9,390 nucleotides of DNA from CAZJNX01 sp964547415 (GCA_964547415.1 CAZJNX010000189.1:1-9390), one strand, 5' to 3'; counted from the stretch's first letter, positions 1-7,800 are shown. Numbers and translations: made by a program. Notes: generated by a model from the letters alone, not told the origin.

Positions 1-62
1 CACGCCTTCGGCTCGAGGGGTTGACCCGGCCCGCGCCCGGCGCGCTTCTGGAAGGGTCGGCT

Positions 63-83
63 CCGGCGGAATGCCGGCCTTTT
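63..83 (+). terminator. Weak hairpin followed by a short T-run
   Basis: CCGGC (63-67) and GCCGG (73-77) form a 5-bp stem with a 5-nt loop, followed by CC and then TTTT at 80-83. This resembles a minimal intrinsic terminator for a gene ending just left of here. The stem is short and such pairings arise often by chance in GC-rich DNA, so the call is tentative. Confidence 0.25.
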
Positions 84-132
84 CCGTCTCACCAGCGGAA
101 TGGACGGGGGCGGCGCCGGAGCCTCCGGTCGC

Positions 133-139
133 AAGGAGG
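133..139 (+). promoter_or_regulatory. Ribosome binding site of the aroQ-like gene
   Basis: AAGGAGG lies 5 nt before the ATG at 145. It is close to the ideal Shine-Dalgarno sequence and fixes the start at 145 rather than at the upstream in-frame ATG at 100. Confidence 0.8.
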
Positions 140-144
140 CGGTC

Positions 145-582
145 ATGCGGCTCATGCTGATCCAGGGGGCCAACATGGAGTGGCTCGGACGCCGCGAGCC
201 GCACCTTTACGGCACCACCACCCTCGACGAGCTCCACGCCATGCTCGCCGCAGAGGCCACCGCCCGCGGCATCGCCCTCGACATCCGCACGACCAACGTG
301 GAGGGCGAGGCGATCACATGGATCTATGGGGCCGCGCGGGACGGCATCGACGGGATCCTCATCAATCCGGCCGGCTTCCTCTACGCGGGCTACGCCCTGC
401 GCGACTGCCTGCGCGGCGTCGATCTCCCGGTCATCGAGATCCACATGACCAACATCGAGCGGCGCGGGATGCACTCGGTCACCGCCGAGGCCGTCTCGGG
501 CATGGTCATGGGCCTCGGCGTCCACTCCTACTTCGCCGCCCTCGACGCCATCGCCCGCCTGCACGCCGCCCGCACCGCCTGA
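145..582 (+). CDS. Type II 3-dehydroquinate dehydratase-like protein (divergent AroQ paralogue)
   Basis: This 145-residue protein has the normal length and fold signature of type II dehydroquinases, which are cytoplasmic dodecamers that dehydrate 3-dehydroquinate. Visible landmarks are Asn10, Arg17 and the lid-loop Tyr22 (WLGRREPHLYG), NVEGE at 51-55, Asn74-Pro75, Arg86-Asp87, and Glu98-x-His100 followed by Asn103. Tyr22 and His100 match the catalytic base and general acid. However, the second pocket histidine (NPGxxxH in classical enzymes, His81 in M. tuberculosis numbering) is Tyr80, the IS after EVH is Met-Thr, and the AREEFR-type loop is about three residues shorter (NIERRGMHS). The fold assignment is strong. 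The substrate is uncertain: it could be a catabolic dehydroquinase or an enzyme for a related cyclic acid. The gene ends 63 bp before a sigma-54 regulator on the same strand, which suggests a regulated catabolic role rather than housekeeping shikimate synthesis. Confidence 0.85.
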   Translation: MRLMLIQGANMEWLGRREPHLYGTTTLDELHAMLAAEATARGIALDIRTTNVEGEAITWIYGAARDGIDGILINPAGFLYAGYALRDCLRGVDLPVIEIHMTNIERRGMHSVTAEAVSGMVMGLGVHSYFAALDAIARLHAARTA

Positions 583-599
583 CTGTCCTTTCAACAGAC

Positions 600-610
600 A
601 CCGGTCCGGT
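600..610. repeat. Short palindrome upstream of the sigma-54 regulator
   Basis: ACCGG-T-CCGGT is a perfect 11-bp palindrome centred on base 605, about 36 bp before the TTG start of the regulator. It could be an operator for autoregulation or a chance GC-rich palindrome. A related ACCGGTCCG occurs at 2736-2744 in the cytochrome/CIA30 intergenic region. Confidence 0.2.
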
Positions 611-632
611 CTAACGTCCCGCCCGAGGACAC

Positions 633-642
633 GGGGGAGAGG
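633..642 (+). promoter_or_regulatory. Ribosome binding site supporting the TTG start of the regulator
   Basis: The purine-rich run GGGGGAGAGG ends 3 nt before the TTG at 646, with its GGGGGAG core about 6 nt away. The next in-frame ATG is at 805 and would cut into the N-terminal domain. TTG at 646 is therefore preferred. Confidence 0.6.
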
Positions 643-645
643 CCC

Positions 646-2274
646 TTGGACGGGACGGACACGGGTCGGCGCGGTGCCGCCGGCGCCATCCTCTTGTCGG
701 ACGACGGCACGGTGCTCGCCCGCACCGGCGTCGGCGCCGACCCGCGGCTGACGGCGCGCCTGTCCGAGCCGGCCGTCCGCGCCGAGCTTGTCCGCCGCCG
801 CCTGATGCCGCTCGCCCTCGGCCAGCGCCCCCTCGTCCTCATGCAGGTGCCGGTGCCGGACGGGGCCGTCGTCATCGCCCTCGATGCGCCCGGCGAGGTG
901 GTGACGGAGTTCCTCGGCTCGGTCGACTTCGCCGTCGACATCCTCGACCAGCTCCTGTCCGACCCCTTCACCGCCATGACCGTCGTCGAGGCGGACGGGC
1001 GCGTCGCCTACATCTCCCCCGTCCACGAGCGCTTCTTCGGCCTTGCGCGGGGCGAGGCGGTGGGCCGGCCCGCGAAGGAGGTGATCGAGAACACCCGCCT
1101 GCCGGAGGTGGCCGCCACCGGCAAGGCCGAGATCGGCCACGTCCAGGAGATGCGCGGCGCCGAGCGGGTCGTCATGCGCACGCCCGTAATGCGGGGCGGG
1201 CGCGTGATCGGCGCCATGGGCCGCGTCATGTTCAAGGGCCCGGAGGAGGCCGAGGCGCTGGCGCGGCGGGTGAGCGCGCTGCAGAGCGAGGTGGAGTTCC
1301 TGCGTCGCGAGGCGGACGCGGCGAAGGGCATCGCCTACGGGCTCGACGGAATCATCGGCGACAGCCCGGCCGTCCAGCGCCTCAGGGCCGACATCGTGAA
1401 GGTGGCGCCCATCGAGATCCCGGTCCTCATCCACGGGGAGAGCGGGACGGGCAAGGAGCTCGTCGCCCACGCCATCCACCAGCTCTCCCCCCGCCGGGAC
1501 AAGCAGATGGTGCTCGTGAACGCCGCCGCGATCCCCGCGACCCTCGTGGAGGCGGAGCTATTCGGCTACGAACCCGGCGCCTTTACGGGCGCGGACCGAA
1601 AGGGGCGCAAGGGCAAGTTCGAAAAGGCCAACGGGTCCACCATCTTCCTCGACGAGATCGGCGACATGCCCCTCGAGGTTCAGGTGAAGCTCCTGCGGGT
1701 CGTACAGGACCGCGTGGTGGAGCGGATCGGCGGCGAGCGCCCGCGGGAGAGCGACTTCCGCCTCGTGTGCGCCACCAACCGCGACCTCGACCGGCTGGTG
1801 GCCGACGGCGACTTCCGCCTCGACCTCTACTATCGCATCGCGCCGATCATGATCCACGTGCCCCCGCTCCGGGCGCGGGGCCCGGACATCGGGCTCCTCG
1901 CCGGGCACTTCCTCGCCCGCTTCCGGGAGCGGCACCGCCTCGGCCCCGTCACCCTGTCGGACGACGCCATCGAGCACCTCTCGGCCCAGCCATGGCCCGG
2001 CAACGTGCGCCAGCTCCGCGCCGAGGTGGAGCGGGCCGCCGTTTTCTGCGAGGGCCGGCGGATCACGCGGGACGACTTCCGCGTCGCGAGCACCGGCGCC
2101 GCGCCCGCCCCGGCCCTCGAGGGGCGGGACCTGAAGGCGCGCCTCGACGCGGTGGAGGCGGACGCTATCAGGAGCGCCCTCGCCCGCCACCGCGGCAACA
2201 AGAAGCGCGTCGCGGAGGAGCTCGGCGTCTCCCGGTCCTGGCTCTACAAGCGCCTGTCCGAGATCGGCGTGTGA
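646..2274 (+). CDS. PAS-domain sigma-54-dependent transcriptional activator (enhancer-binding protein)
   Basis: This 542-residue bacterial enhancer-binding protein would bind upstream sites and remodel sigma-54 RNA polymerase by ATP hydrolysis. Residues 1-100 form a small N-terminal region of unrecognised type. A PAS-like sensor spans about 103-195 (DPFTAMTVVEADGRVAYIS), followed by a short coiled coil at about 200-225. The AAA+ domain (about 235-465) carries Walker A GESGTGKE at 264-271, the sigma-54-contacting GAFTGA loop at 311-316, Walker B TIFLDEIGD at 332-340, and candidate arginine fingers Arg391 and Arg397 (FRLDLYYRI). A Fis-type helix-turn-helix ends the protein at about 515-542. There is no receiver domain, so it is probably controlled by ligand sensing through PAS or the N-terminus rather than by phosphorylation. 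It starts with TTG behind a good Shine-Dalgarno site. Position suggests it controls the aroQ-like gene and genes to its left, but that is inference. It converges with the cytochrome c gene 20 bp downstream. Confidence 0.93.
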   Translation: MDGTDTGRRGAAGAILLSDDGTVLARTGVGADPRLTARLSEPAVRAELVRRRLMPLALGQRPLVLMQVPVPDGAVVIALDAPGEVVTEFLGSVDFAVDILDQLLSDPFTAMTVVEADGRVAYISPVHERFFGLARGEAVGRPAKEVIENTRLPEVAATGKAEIGHVQEMRGAERVVMRTPVMRGGRVIGAMGRVMFKGPEEAEALARRVSALQSEVEFLRREADAAKGIAYGLDGIIGDSPAVQRLRADIVKVAPIEIPVLIHGESGTGKELVAHAIHQLSPRRDKQMVLVNAAAIPATLVEAELFGYEPGAFTGADRKGRKGKFEKANGSTIFLDEIGDMPLEVQVKLLRVVQDRVVERIGGERPRESDFRLVCATNRDLDRLVADGDFRLDLYYRIAPIMIHVPPLRARGPDIGLLAGHFLARFRERHRLGPVTLSDDAIEHLSAQPWPGNVRQLRAEVERAAVFCEGRRITRDDFRVASTGAAPAPALEGRDLKARLDAVEADAIRSALARHRGNKKRVAEELGVSRSWLYKRLSEIGV

Positions 2275-2294
2275 GCGGCGCCCCGGGTCGCCCG

Positions 2295-2633
2295 TCAGTC
2301 GTCGAGGCTGCGGATGTAGGCGATGATGTCCTCCCGCTCGTCCCGGGTGAGGACGATGGCGGGCATCGTCCGCTCCGGGTGGAAGGTGGTGAGCCAGACG
2401 GTGATGGCGCGGGCCGTCATCCCCGGCGTCTCGGCGATGGTGGCGAAGGGCGTCGCGGTGGCGTCGGGCGAGGTGCGCTCGCCGGGCGCGACGGCGTGGC
2501 AGCCCGCGCAGACCTCCCCGGCGAGGCGCGCGCCGGCTTCCGGGTCGCCGAGGACGGCCTGACCTTGCGCGAGCGCCGCCGGGGCGGCCGGCAGGGAAAG
2601 GGCCGCGGCGAAGGCGAGAATGGCCGGTCTCAT
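2295..2633 (-). CDS. Small periplasmic class I cytochrome c
   Basis: This 112-residue monohaem cytochrome c begins with a Sec signal peptide: Arg2, a hydrophobic Ala/Leu core at about 4-20, and likely cleavage after ALA near residue 22. The haem-binding CAGCH is at 42-46. The distal axial ligand is probably Met90 in the ERTMP segment, followed by the typical C-terminal helix (REDIIAYIRSL, 100-110). It should shuttle electrons in the periplasm, but the donor and acceptor cannot be read from the sequence. The ATG at 2633 is chosen over an in-frame ATG at 2714 because it places the signal peptide at the N-terminus and has a Shine-Dalgarno site upstream. The longer form would put a charged, Arg- and Trp-rich stretch before the signal. 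The gene is divergent from the CIA30-family gene, a possible respiratory association. Confidence 0.9.
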   Translation of the reverse strand: MRPAILAFAAALSLPAAPAALAQGQAVLGDPEAGARLAGEVCAGCHAVAPGERTSPDATATPFATIAETPGMTARAITVWLTTFHPERTMPAIVLTRDEREDIIAYIRSLDD

Positions 2634-2642
2634 GGGTGTCCG

Positions 2643-2647
2643 CCTCC
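2643..2647 (-). promoter_or_regulatory. Ribosome binding site of the cytochrome c gene
   Basis: On the minus strand, GGAGG lies 9 nt before the ATG whose first base is 2633. It supports the short start at the signal peptide. Confidence 0.6.
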
Positions 2648-2787
2648 ATCGGTTGCCGTCGCCCGTGAGACCCGGCCGACGGCGGTTGTTCCACCACCGC
2701 GCCCACCCTCGCACGCCCCGGCGGCCCCGGAAAGCACCGGTCCGTCTTGCTGGCGAGACGAACCTGGCGACGTTCCGCCGGCGCCGC

Positions 2788-2802
2788 CCCTTCCCGGACC
2801 GG
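2788..2802. repeat. Direct repeat, copy 1
   Basis: CCCTTCCCGGACCGG is identical to a copy at 2893-2907, 105 bp away start to start. Similarity continues imperfectly for about ten more bases (GGGACG in both). It is noncoding and upstream of the CIA30 gene. It could be a paired regulator site or a remnant of a local duplication. Confidence 0.45.
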
Positions 2803-2892
2803 GCCGGGGACGGGCCGTGTCGAGGCCGAAGGGCCGAGAGCGTGCCTTGACGCGGCCCGGCGCCGGCGCGAGCCTCGGCCCCCGTCGGTCGG

Positions 2893-2907
2893 CCCTTCCC
2901 GGACCGG
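2893..2907. repeat. Direct repeat, copy 2
   Basis: This is the second exact copy of the 15-mer found at 2788-2802. It lies 92 bp before the GTG start of the CIA30 gene. Confidence 0.45.
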
Positions 2908-2998
2908 CCCGGGACGCGGCGGGAGCGAGGACGATGGGCAAGGCGGCAACGCCCGGGGTGGACGCGGACGGCGGGCGCGCGCAGGGACGGTGGCGCCC

Positions 2999-3535
2999 GT
3001 GAGCGAGGCGAAGGCCGTCATCGACGCCCTCGACCGGCCCCACCCCCTCGCCTCGACGGGGACCGCGTGGACGCTCGTCGCCGACACGGTGATGGGCGGC
3101 CGCTCCGGCGGCACGCTCGCCCGGGAGGCCGTCCTCGGGCGGACCGCCCTGCGGCTTTCCGGGCGGGTGAGCCTCGAGAACGACGGCGGCTTCCTGCAGG
3201 CCGCGCTCGACCTTTCCCCGGACGGCGGGACCGTGGACGCGCGTGGCTTTTCCGGCATCGCCCTCGAGGTGGCCGGCAACGGGGAGCGTTACAACGTCCA
3301 CCTGAGGACCGCCGACGTCGTCCGGCCGTGGCAGTCCTACCGGGCCTCGTTCGAGGCCACGCGCAACTGGCGGACGGTGCGCCTGCCCTTCGAGGTCTTC
3401 CGGCCCCACCGGATCGAGGCGCCGCTCGACCTTGCGCGCCTCAGGCGCATCGGCATCGTCGCCATCGGCCGCGCCTTCGCGGCGGACGTCGCCGTCGCGG
3501 CCGTCCGCTTCACCCGGCCCGAGGACCCGGGCTGA
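2999..3535 (+). CDS. CIA30-family protein (complex I intermediate-associated protein 30 / NDUFAF1-like)
   Basis: This 178-residue cytoplasmic protein has the jelly-roll signature of the CIA30 family: WTLVADTVMGGRS at 24-36, GRVSLENDGGFLQ at 55-67, YNVHLRT at 98-104, then WQSYRASF (111-118), WRTVRLPFEVF (124-134) and IGIVAIGR (151-158). In mitochondria the family member NDUFAF1 assists complex I assembly. The role of bacterial members is poorly defined, so a link to respiratory assembly is inference. There is no signal peptide or membrane segment. The start is uncertain. GTG at 2999 gives the family's usual N-terminus; AGGGA at 2983-2987 is a distant ribosome binding site, and GTG at 2990 is an alternative. 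The open frame reaches back to 2747, but that extension is Arg/Gly/Pro-rich noise. The gene converges with chaA, leaving 9 bp between stops. Confidence 0.8.
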   Translation: MSEAKAVIDALDRPHPLASTGTAWTLVADTVMGGRSGGTLAREAVLGRTALRLSGRVSLENDGGFLQAALDLSPDGGTVDARGFSGIALEVAGNGERYNVHLRTADVVRPWQSYRASFEATRNWRTVRLPFEVFRPHRIEAPLDLARLRRIGIVAIGRAFAADVAVAAVRFTRPEDPG

Positions 3536-3544
3536 GCGCGGCCC

Positions 3545-4699
3545 TCACGGGACCACGATCAGGACGAGCCAGGCGAGGAACAGGACGAGGTGCACCGCGC
3601 CGAACAGGAGGTTGGTGCGCGCCCCGCCGAAGGTGAGCAGCGACATGAGGACGGTGAGGACGAGGAGCACCAGCGACACGTCCGACAGGCCGAGCACCAC
3701 CTCCTGACCCGTCGCGAGGGCGATCGCGAGCACCGCCGGCACGGTGAGTCCGATGGTGGCGACGGCCGAGCCGAGGATGATGTTGACCGACCGCTGCAGC
3801 TGGTTCCGCGCGGCGGCGCCGAGGGCGGCGAGACCCTCCGGCGTCAGCACCAGGAGCGCGATCACCACCCCGCCGAGGGCCGCGGGCGCGCCGATCTCCA
3901 CGATCCCGAAGTCGACGAGGCCGGCGAGGCGCTTGGACAGCAGCACGATGGGCAGGAGCGTGAGAACGAGGAGGAGCGCGTGGTAGGGCACCGAGTGCAC
4001 CGGCCCGTGGCCGTGGTGGTCGTCCGCGGCCGGCTCTTCCCCACCGTCCGCGGCCGGCTGGCTGAAGAAGCCCCGGTGGCGCACCGTCTGGATCACGAGG
4101 AAGACGCCGTACAGCAGGATCGTCACCACCGCGAAGAAGGCCTCCTGCCCCGCCGTGTAGGTGGGCGCGTCGGTGGAGACGGTGAACTTGGGCAGCACGA
4201 GGGCGAAGGTGGCGAGCGGCAGGAGCACGGCGAGGAAGGCCCGCGCGCCCGCGAGGTTGTAGGACTGCTCCCGGTGCCGCAGCGCCCCGATCAGAAGGGC
4301 GGCCCCCGCCAGGCCGTTCATGACGATCATGAGGACGGCGAACATGGTGTCCCGCGCGAGCGTCGGGTTCGCCTCCCCTGTCAGCATGACGGCGGAGATG
4401 AGCGAGACCTCGATCCCGATCACCGCGATGGTGAGGATCAGCGTGCCGTAAGGCTCGCCCAGGAGCTCGGCGAGGGCGTCGGCGTGGCGCACCACGCCGA
4501 AGGCCGCCCAAAGCATGGCGACGAACAGCCACAGGAACAGCCCGGCCGCCACGAGCCGGTCCTCGAGCCCGTAGAGCCAGCCGTCCCCCCCGAACTGGAA
4601 GACCGCGAGGGTGAGGACGCCCGCGAGGAAGGGCGCCTCCTCCTTCAGGCGGGCGGCGAGCGGACGTTTCGGGACGGACGATCCGGCGGTCTCGGACAT
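3545..4699 (-). CDS. chaA: ChaA-type Ca2+/H+ antiporter (CaCA superfamily)
   Basis: This 384-residue inner-membrane antiporter exchanges cytoplasmic Ca2+ (in E. coli ChaA also Na+ or K+) for protons. About eleven hydrophobic segments are visible in two homologous halves. The first alpha-repeat is GEPYGTLILTIAVIGIEVSL (81-100), with Glu82 and Glu97. The second spans about 284-321, with LTPEG (285-289), RNQLQRS (298-304) and NIILGSAVATIGLTVP (306-321). Between the halves is an acidic, His-rich loop (about 218-236, DDHHGHG), as in E. coli ChaA, which fits metal sensing or binding. VVRHAD (69-74) and ARDTMFAV (115-122) also match ChaA. The start at 4699 gives the family length, although its Shine-Dalgarno site is weak. 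It is divergent from putA across 189 bp, where a putA regulator might otherwise be expected. The same minus-strand frame stays open far upstream across putA, but only as an antisense artefact. Confidence 0.9.
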   Translation of the reverse strand: MSETAGSSVPKRPLAARLKEEAPFLAGVLTLAVFQFGGDGWLYGLEDRLVAAGLFLWLFVAMLWAAFGVVRHADALAELLGEPYGTLILTIAVIGIEVSLISAVMLTGEANPTLARDTMFAVLMIVMNGLAGAALLIGALRHREQSYNLAGARAFLAVLLPLATFALVLPKFTVSTDAPTYTAGQEAFFAVVTILLYGVFLVIQTVRHRGFFSQPAADGGEEPAADDHHGHGPVHSVPYHALLLVLTLLPIVLLSKRLAGLVDFGIVEIGAPAALGGVVIALLVLTPEGLAALGAAARNQLQRSVNIILGSAVATIGLTVPAVLAIALATGQEVVLGLSDVSLVLLVLTVLMSLLTFGGARTNLLFGAVHLVLFLAWLVLIVVP

Positions 4700-4739
4700 G
4701 GCGGAACGGGCGCTCGCTGAAAGGTCGCAACCGGGCGGG

Positions 4740-4754
4740 CGTGCACGTGGCACG
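4740..4754. repeat. Inverted repeat in the chaA-putA divergent region
   Basis: CGTGC-ACGTG-GCACG is a perfect 5-bp inverted repeat (4740-4744/4750-4754) containing the internal palindromes GTGCAC and CACGTG. It lies 41 bp upstream of chaA and 134 bp upstream of putA, a suitable place for a shared operator. No regulator can be assigned. The remaining bases of the 189-bp gap show no clear promoter. Confidence 0.3.
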
Positions 4755-4875
4755 ATCGCAGGCGGCGCGCAAGCGGCCGTGCGGCAAGATTCGGCGGGCA
4801 AGGGGATTGCGCGCGGGGCGGCGTGGCACGACCCTCCGCGGAAGGACCGGCCGCCGCCGGTGACGCCGAGAGCCG

Positions 4876-4881
4876 AAGGGG
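4876..4881 (+). promoter_or_regulatory. Ribosome binding site of putA
   Basis: AAGGGG lies 7 nt before the ATG at 4889. It supports that start over an in-frame ATG at 4823, whose extra 22 residues are low-complexity. Confidence 0.5.
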
Positions 4882-4888
4882 CGCCCCC

Positions 4889-7800
4889 ATGATCATCGAC
4901 GCCGACCGCGCCAACGTCTCCCCCGCCCGCCGCGCCGTGCGCGAGCACCACCGCATCGACGAGGAGACCCTCGTGCGCCGCCTGATCGAGGCGGCGACGC
5001 TGCCGGAGGACATGCGCGGGCGGATCGGCGAGCGCGCCCGCAAGATGGTGGAGGACATCCGCGCCGAGCGCACCCGCCACGGCATGATCGAGGCATTCAT
5101 GCAGCACTACGAGCTCTCCTCCAAGGAGGGCGTCGTCCTCATGTGCCTCGCCGAGGCGATGCTGCGCGTGCCGGACGACTACACCATCGACCTCCTCATC
5201 TCCGACAAGATCGGGACGGCCGAGTGGGACCGGCACTTCGGCAAGTCCGAGAGCCTGTTCGTGAACGCCTCCACCTTCGCGCTGATGCTGACGGGCCGCG
5301 TCGTGCGCCTGCCGGAGGGGGCGACGCGGGAGCCCGCGACGGTCCTGAAGCGCCTCGTCCACCGGGCCGGCGAGCCGGTGATCCGCCGCGCGGTGCGCGA
5401 GGCCATGCGCATCCTCGGCAAGCAGTTCGTCATGGGCCGCTCCATCGAGGAGGCGCTCGCCGGCGCCCGCACGCCCGAGACCCGCGGCTACCGCCACTCC
5501 TACGACATGCTGGGCGAGGGCGCGCGGACGATGGCGGACGCGGACCGCTACTTCGCCTCCTACGCCCACGCGATCGACAGGATCGGCGCGTCGGCGAAGG
5601 GCGAGGACGTGACGGCCGCGCCGGGCATCTCGGTGAAGCTGTCCGCCCTCCACCCGCGCTACGAGTTCGCCGAGCGCGCGCGGGTGATGGACGAGCTCGC
5701 CCCCCGCCTCCTGGAGCTCGCCAGGATGGCGGCCGGGCACGGCATCGGCTTCACGGTGGATGCGGAGGAGGCGGACCGGCTCGACATCTCCCTCGACGTG
5801 ATCGAGTGGGTGGCCGCGCGCCCGGAGATCGCCGGCTGGCAGGGCTTCGGCCTCGCCGTCCAGGGCTACCAGAAGCGGGCATTCCCGCTCATCGACTGGC
5901 TGGCCGCGCTCGGGGAGCGCACCGGCCGGCGCCTTCCCGTCCGCCTCGTCAAGGGCGCCTACTGGGACAGCGAGATCAAGTGGACCCAGGAGGGCGGCTT
6001 CGCCGACTACCCGGTCTTCACACGCAAGGTCTACACGGACGTGTCCTACATCGCCTGCGCGAAGAAGCTGATGGACCGGCCGGAAGTGTTCTTCCCCCAG
6101 TTCGCCACCCACAACGCCCACACCATCGCCACCATCATCGAGCTCGCCGGCAACCGGCGCGACTTCGAGTTCCAGCGGCTCCACGGCATGGGCGAGGCGG
6201 TCTACGACGACATCGTGGGACCGGACCGGCTCGGCCTTCCCTGCCGGATCTACGCCCCCGTCGGCACCCACGAGGACCTTCTCGCCTACCTCGTGCGCCG
6301 TCTCCTCGAGAACGGGGCCAACTCCTCCTTCGTGAACCGCATCCACGACGAGGAATTCTCGGTCGACGACCTCGCCGCCGACCCGGTGGCGGAGGCGCGG
6401 CGGCTGAAGGGGAAGCGCAACCCCAACATTCCCCTGCCGCGGGACCTGTTCGGCCCGGACCGGAAGAACGCCGTCGGCATCGACCTTTCCGACCCCGCCG
6501 CCCTCGTCCCCCTCGCGAAGGAGGTGACGGCCGCGGCGGCGGAGGGCTTTTGCGCCGCACCGCTCGTGGGCGGCATCGCCGCGGACGGGCCGGCGCGGCC
6601 CGCCCTCGATCCGTCGGACCGGCGGCGGCAGGTGGGCACCGTGGTGGAGGCGACGCCCGAGATCGCCATGAAGGCGCTCGACCGGGCCCACCGCTCCTTC
6701 CGGGCCTGGGACGGGCTTCCCGCCGAGCACCGGGCGCGGATCCTGGAGGCGGCGGCGGACCTTTACGAGGCCAACATGGCCCGCTTCATCGCCCTTTGCG
6801 TGCGCGAGGCGGGCAAGGTCCTGTCGGACGCGGTGGCGGAGGTGCGCGAGGCGGTCGACTTCCTGCGCTACTACGCCGGCGAGGCCCGGGCGACCTTCTC
6901 CGAGCCCCTCGTCATGCCGGGCCCGACGGGCGAGCGGAACGAGTACTGGCTCGCGGGCCGCGGCACGTTCCTGTGCATCAGCCCGTGGAACTTCCCCCTC
7001 GCGATCTTCACCGGGCAGGTGGCGGCGGCGCTCGCGGCCGGCAACGCCGTCCTCGCCAAGCCCGCCGAGCAGACGCCCCTCATCGCGGCAGAGGCCGTGC
7101 GCCTCCTCCACAAGGCCGGCGTTCCGGGCGGCGTCCTCCACCTCCTGCCGGGCGACGGGCCGCAGGTTGCCGGGCCGCTCATCGCCGACGAGCGGGTCTC
7201 GGGCGTCGCCTTCACCGGCTCGGTGGAGACGGCGCGGATCATCAACCGCGCCCTCGCCGGGCGGGACGGTCCCATCGTCCCCTTCATCGCCGAGACGGGC
7301 GGGCAGAACGCCATGATCGTCGATTCGACGGCCCTGCCGGAGCAGGTGGTGCGGGACGTGGTGATCTCCGCCTTCCGCTCGGCCGGCCAGCGCTGCTCGG
7401 CCTGTCGCCTCCTCCTCGTGCAGGACGTCGTCGCCGACAAGGTGCTGACGATGCTCGCGGGCGCCATGGAGGAGCTCACCGTCGGCGACCCGGCGTGGCT
7501 GTCCACCGACATCGGCCCGGTCATCGACGGCGAGGCGAAGGGCGTCCTCGAAGCCCACGTGGCGCACATGGAGCGCACGGGCCGCCTCATCGCGCGCTCG
7601 CCCCTCGAGGCGGGCACCGAGCACGGCACCTTCCTCGCCCCGGTCGCCTTCGAGATCGATCGCGTGGAGCAGCTCACCAAGGAGGTGTTCGGCCCCGTCC
7701 TCCACGTGGTGCGCTACGAGGCCGAGCGGCTGCAGGAGATGCTGGAGGCGATCCGCGGCACCCGCTTCGGCCTCACCATGGGGCTGCACACCCGGATCGA

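Larger units (their letters stand above)
1..144. other. Upstream region of the aroQ-like gene, possibly with the tail of a preceding gene
   Basis: No complete gene is supported here. Reading from base 1, seven codons (HAFGSRG) run into a TGA at 22-24. This could be the end of an upstream gene on the same strand, but it is too short to judge. All three forward frames are fairly open because of the GC content, so open frames carry little weight. An in-frame ATG at 100 could extend the aroQ-like gene, but it lacks a ribosome binding site and would add residues absent from the family. I see no convincing sigma-70 or sigma-54 promoter, so the next gene may be transcribed from further left. Confidence 0.3.
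2634..2998. other. Divergent intergenic region between the cytochrome c and CIA30 genes
   Basis: These 365 bp should hold the promoters of both flanking genes. I see no strong -10 box for either. TTGACG at 2847-2852 could be a plus-strand -35 element, but nothing TATAAT-like lies at the right distance. A stem CGTCT (2743-2747)/AGACG (2756-2760) is present without a T-run. There is a direct repeat at 2788 and 2893, listed separately. A short plus-strand ORF, ATG 2934 to TGA 3002 (22 codons, weak GGGAG/GAGG upstream), overlaps the GTG start of the CIA30 gene. It has no recognisable product and is not called as a gene. Confidence 0.5.

Noticed and set aside
583..600. CTGT/ACAG and TGTC/GACA pairings after the aroQ-like gene as a terminator
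   Set aside because: The stems are only 4 bp with no T-run, too weak to call.
2743..2760. CGTCT/AGACG hairpin as a terminator
   Set aside because: It lies in a divergent promoter region, not after a gene, and is not followed by a T-run.
4748..4763. TGGCAC element upstream of putA as a sigma-54 promoter
   Set aside because: The -24 half is perfect, but the -12 half reads CAGG instead of TTGC. The required GC at fixed spacing is missing.
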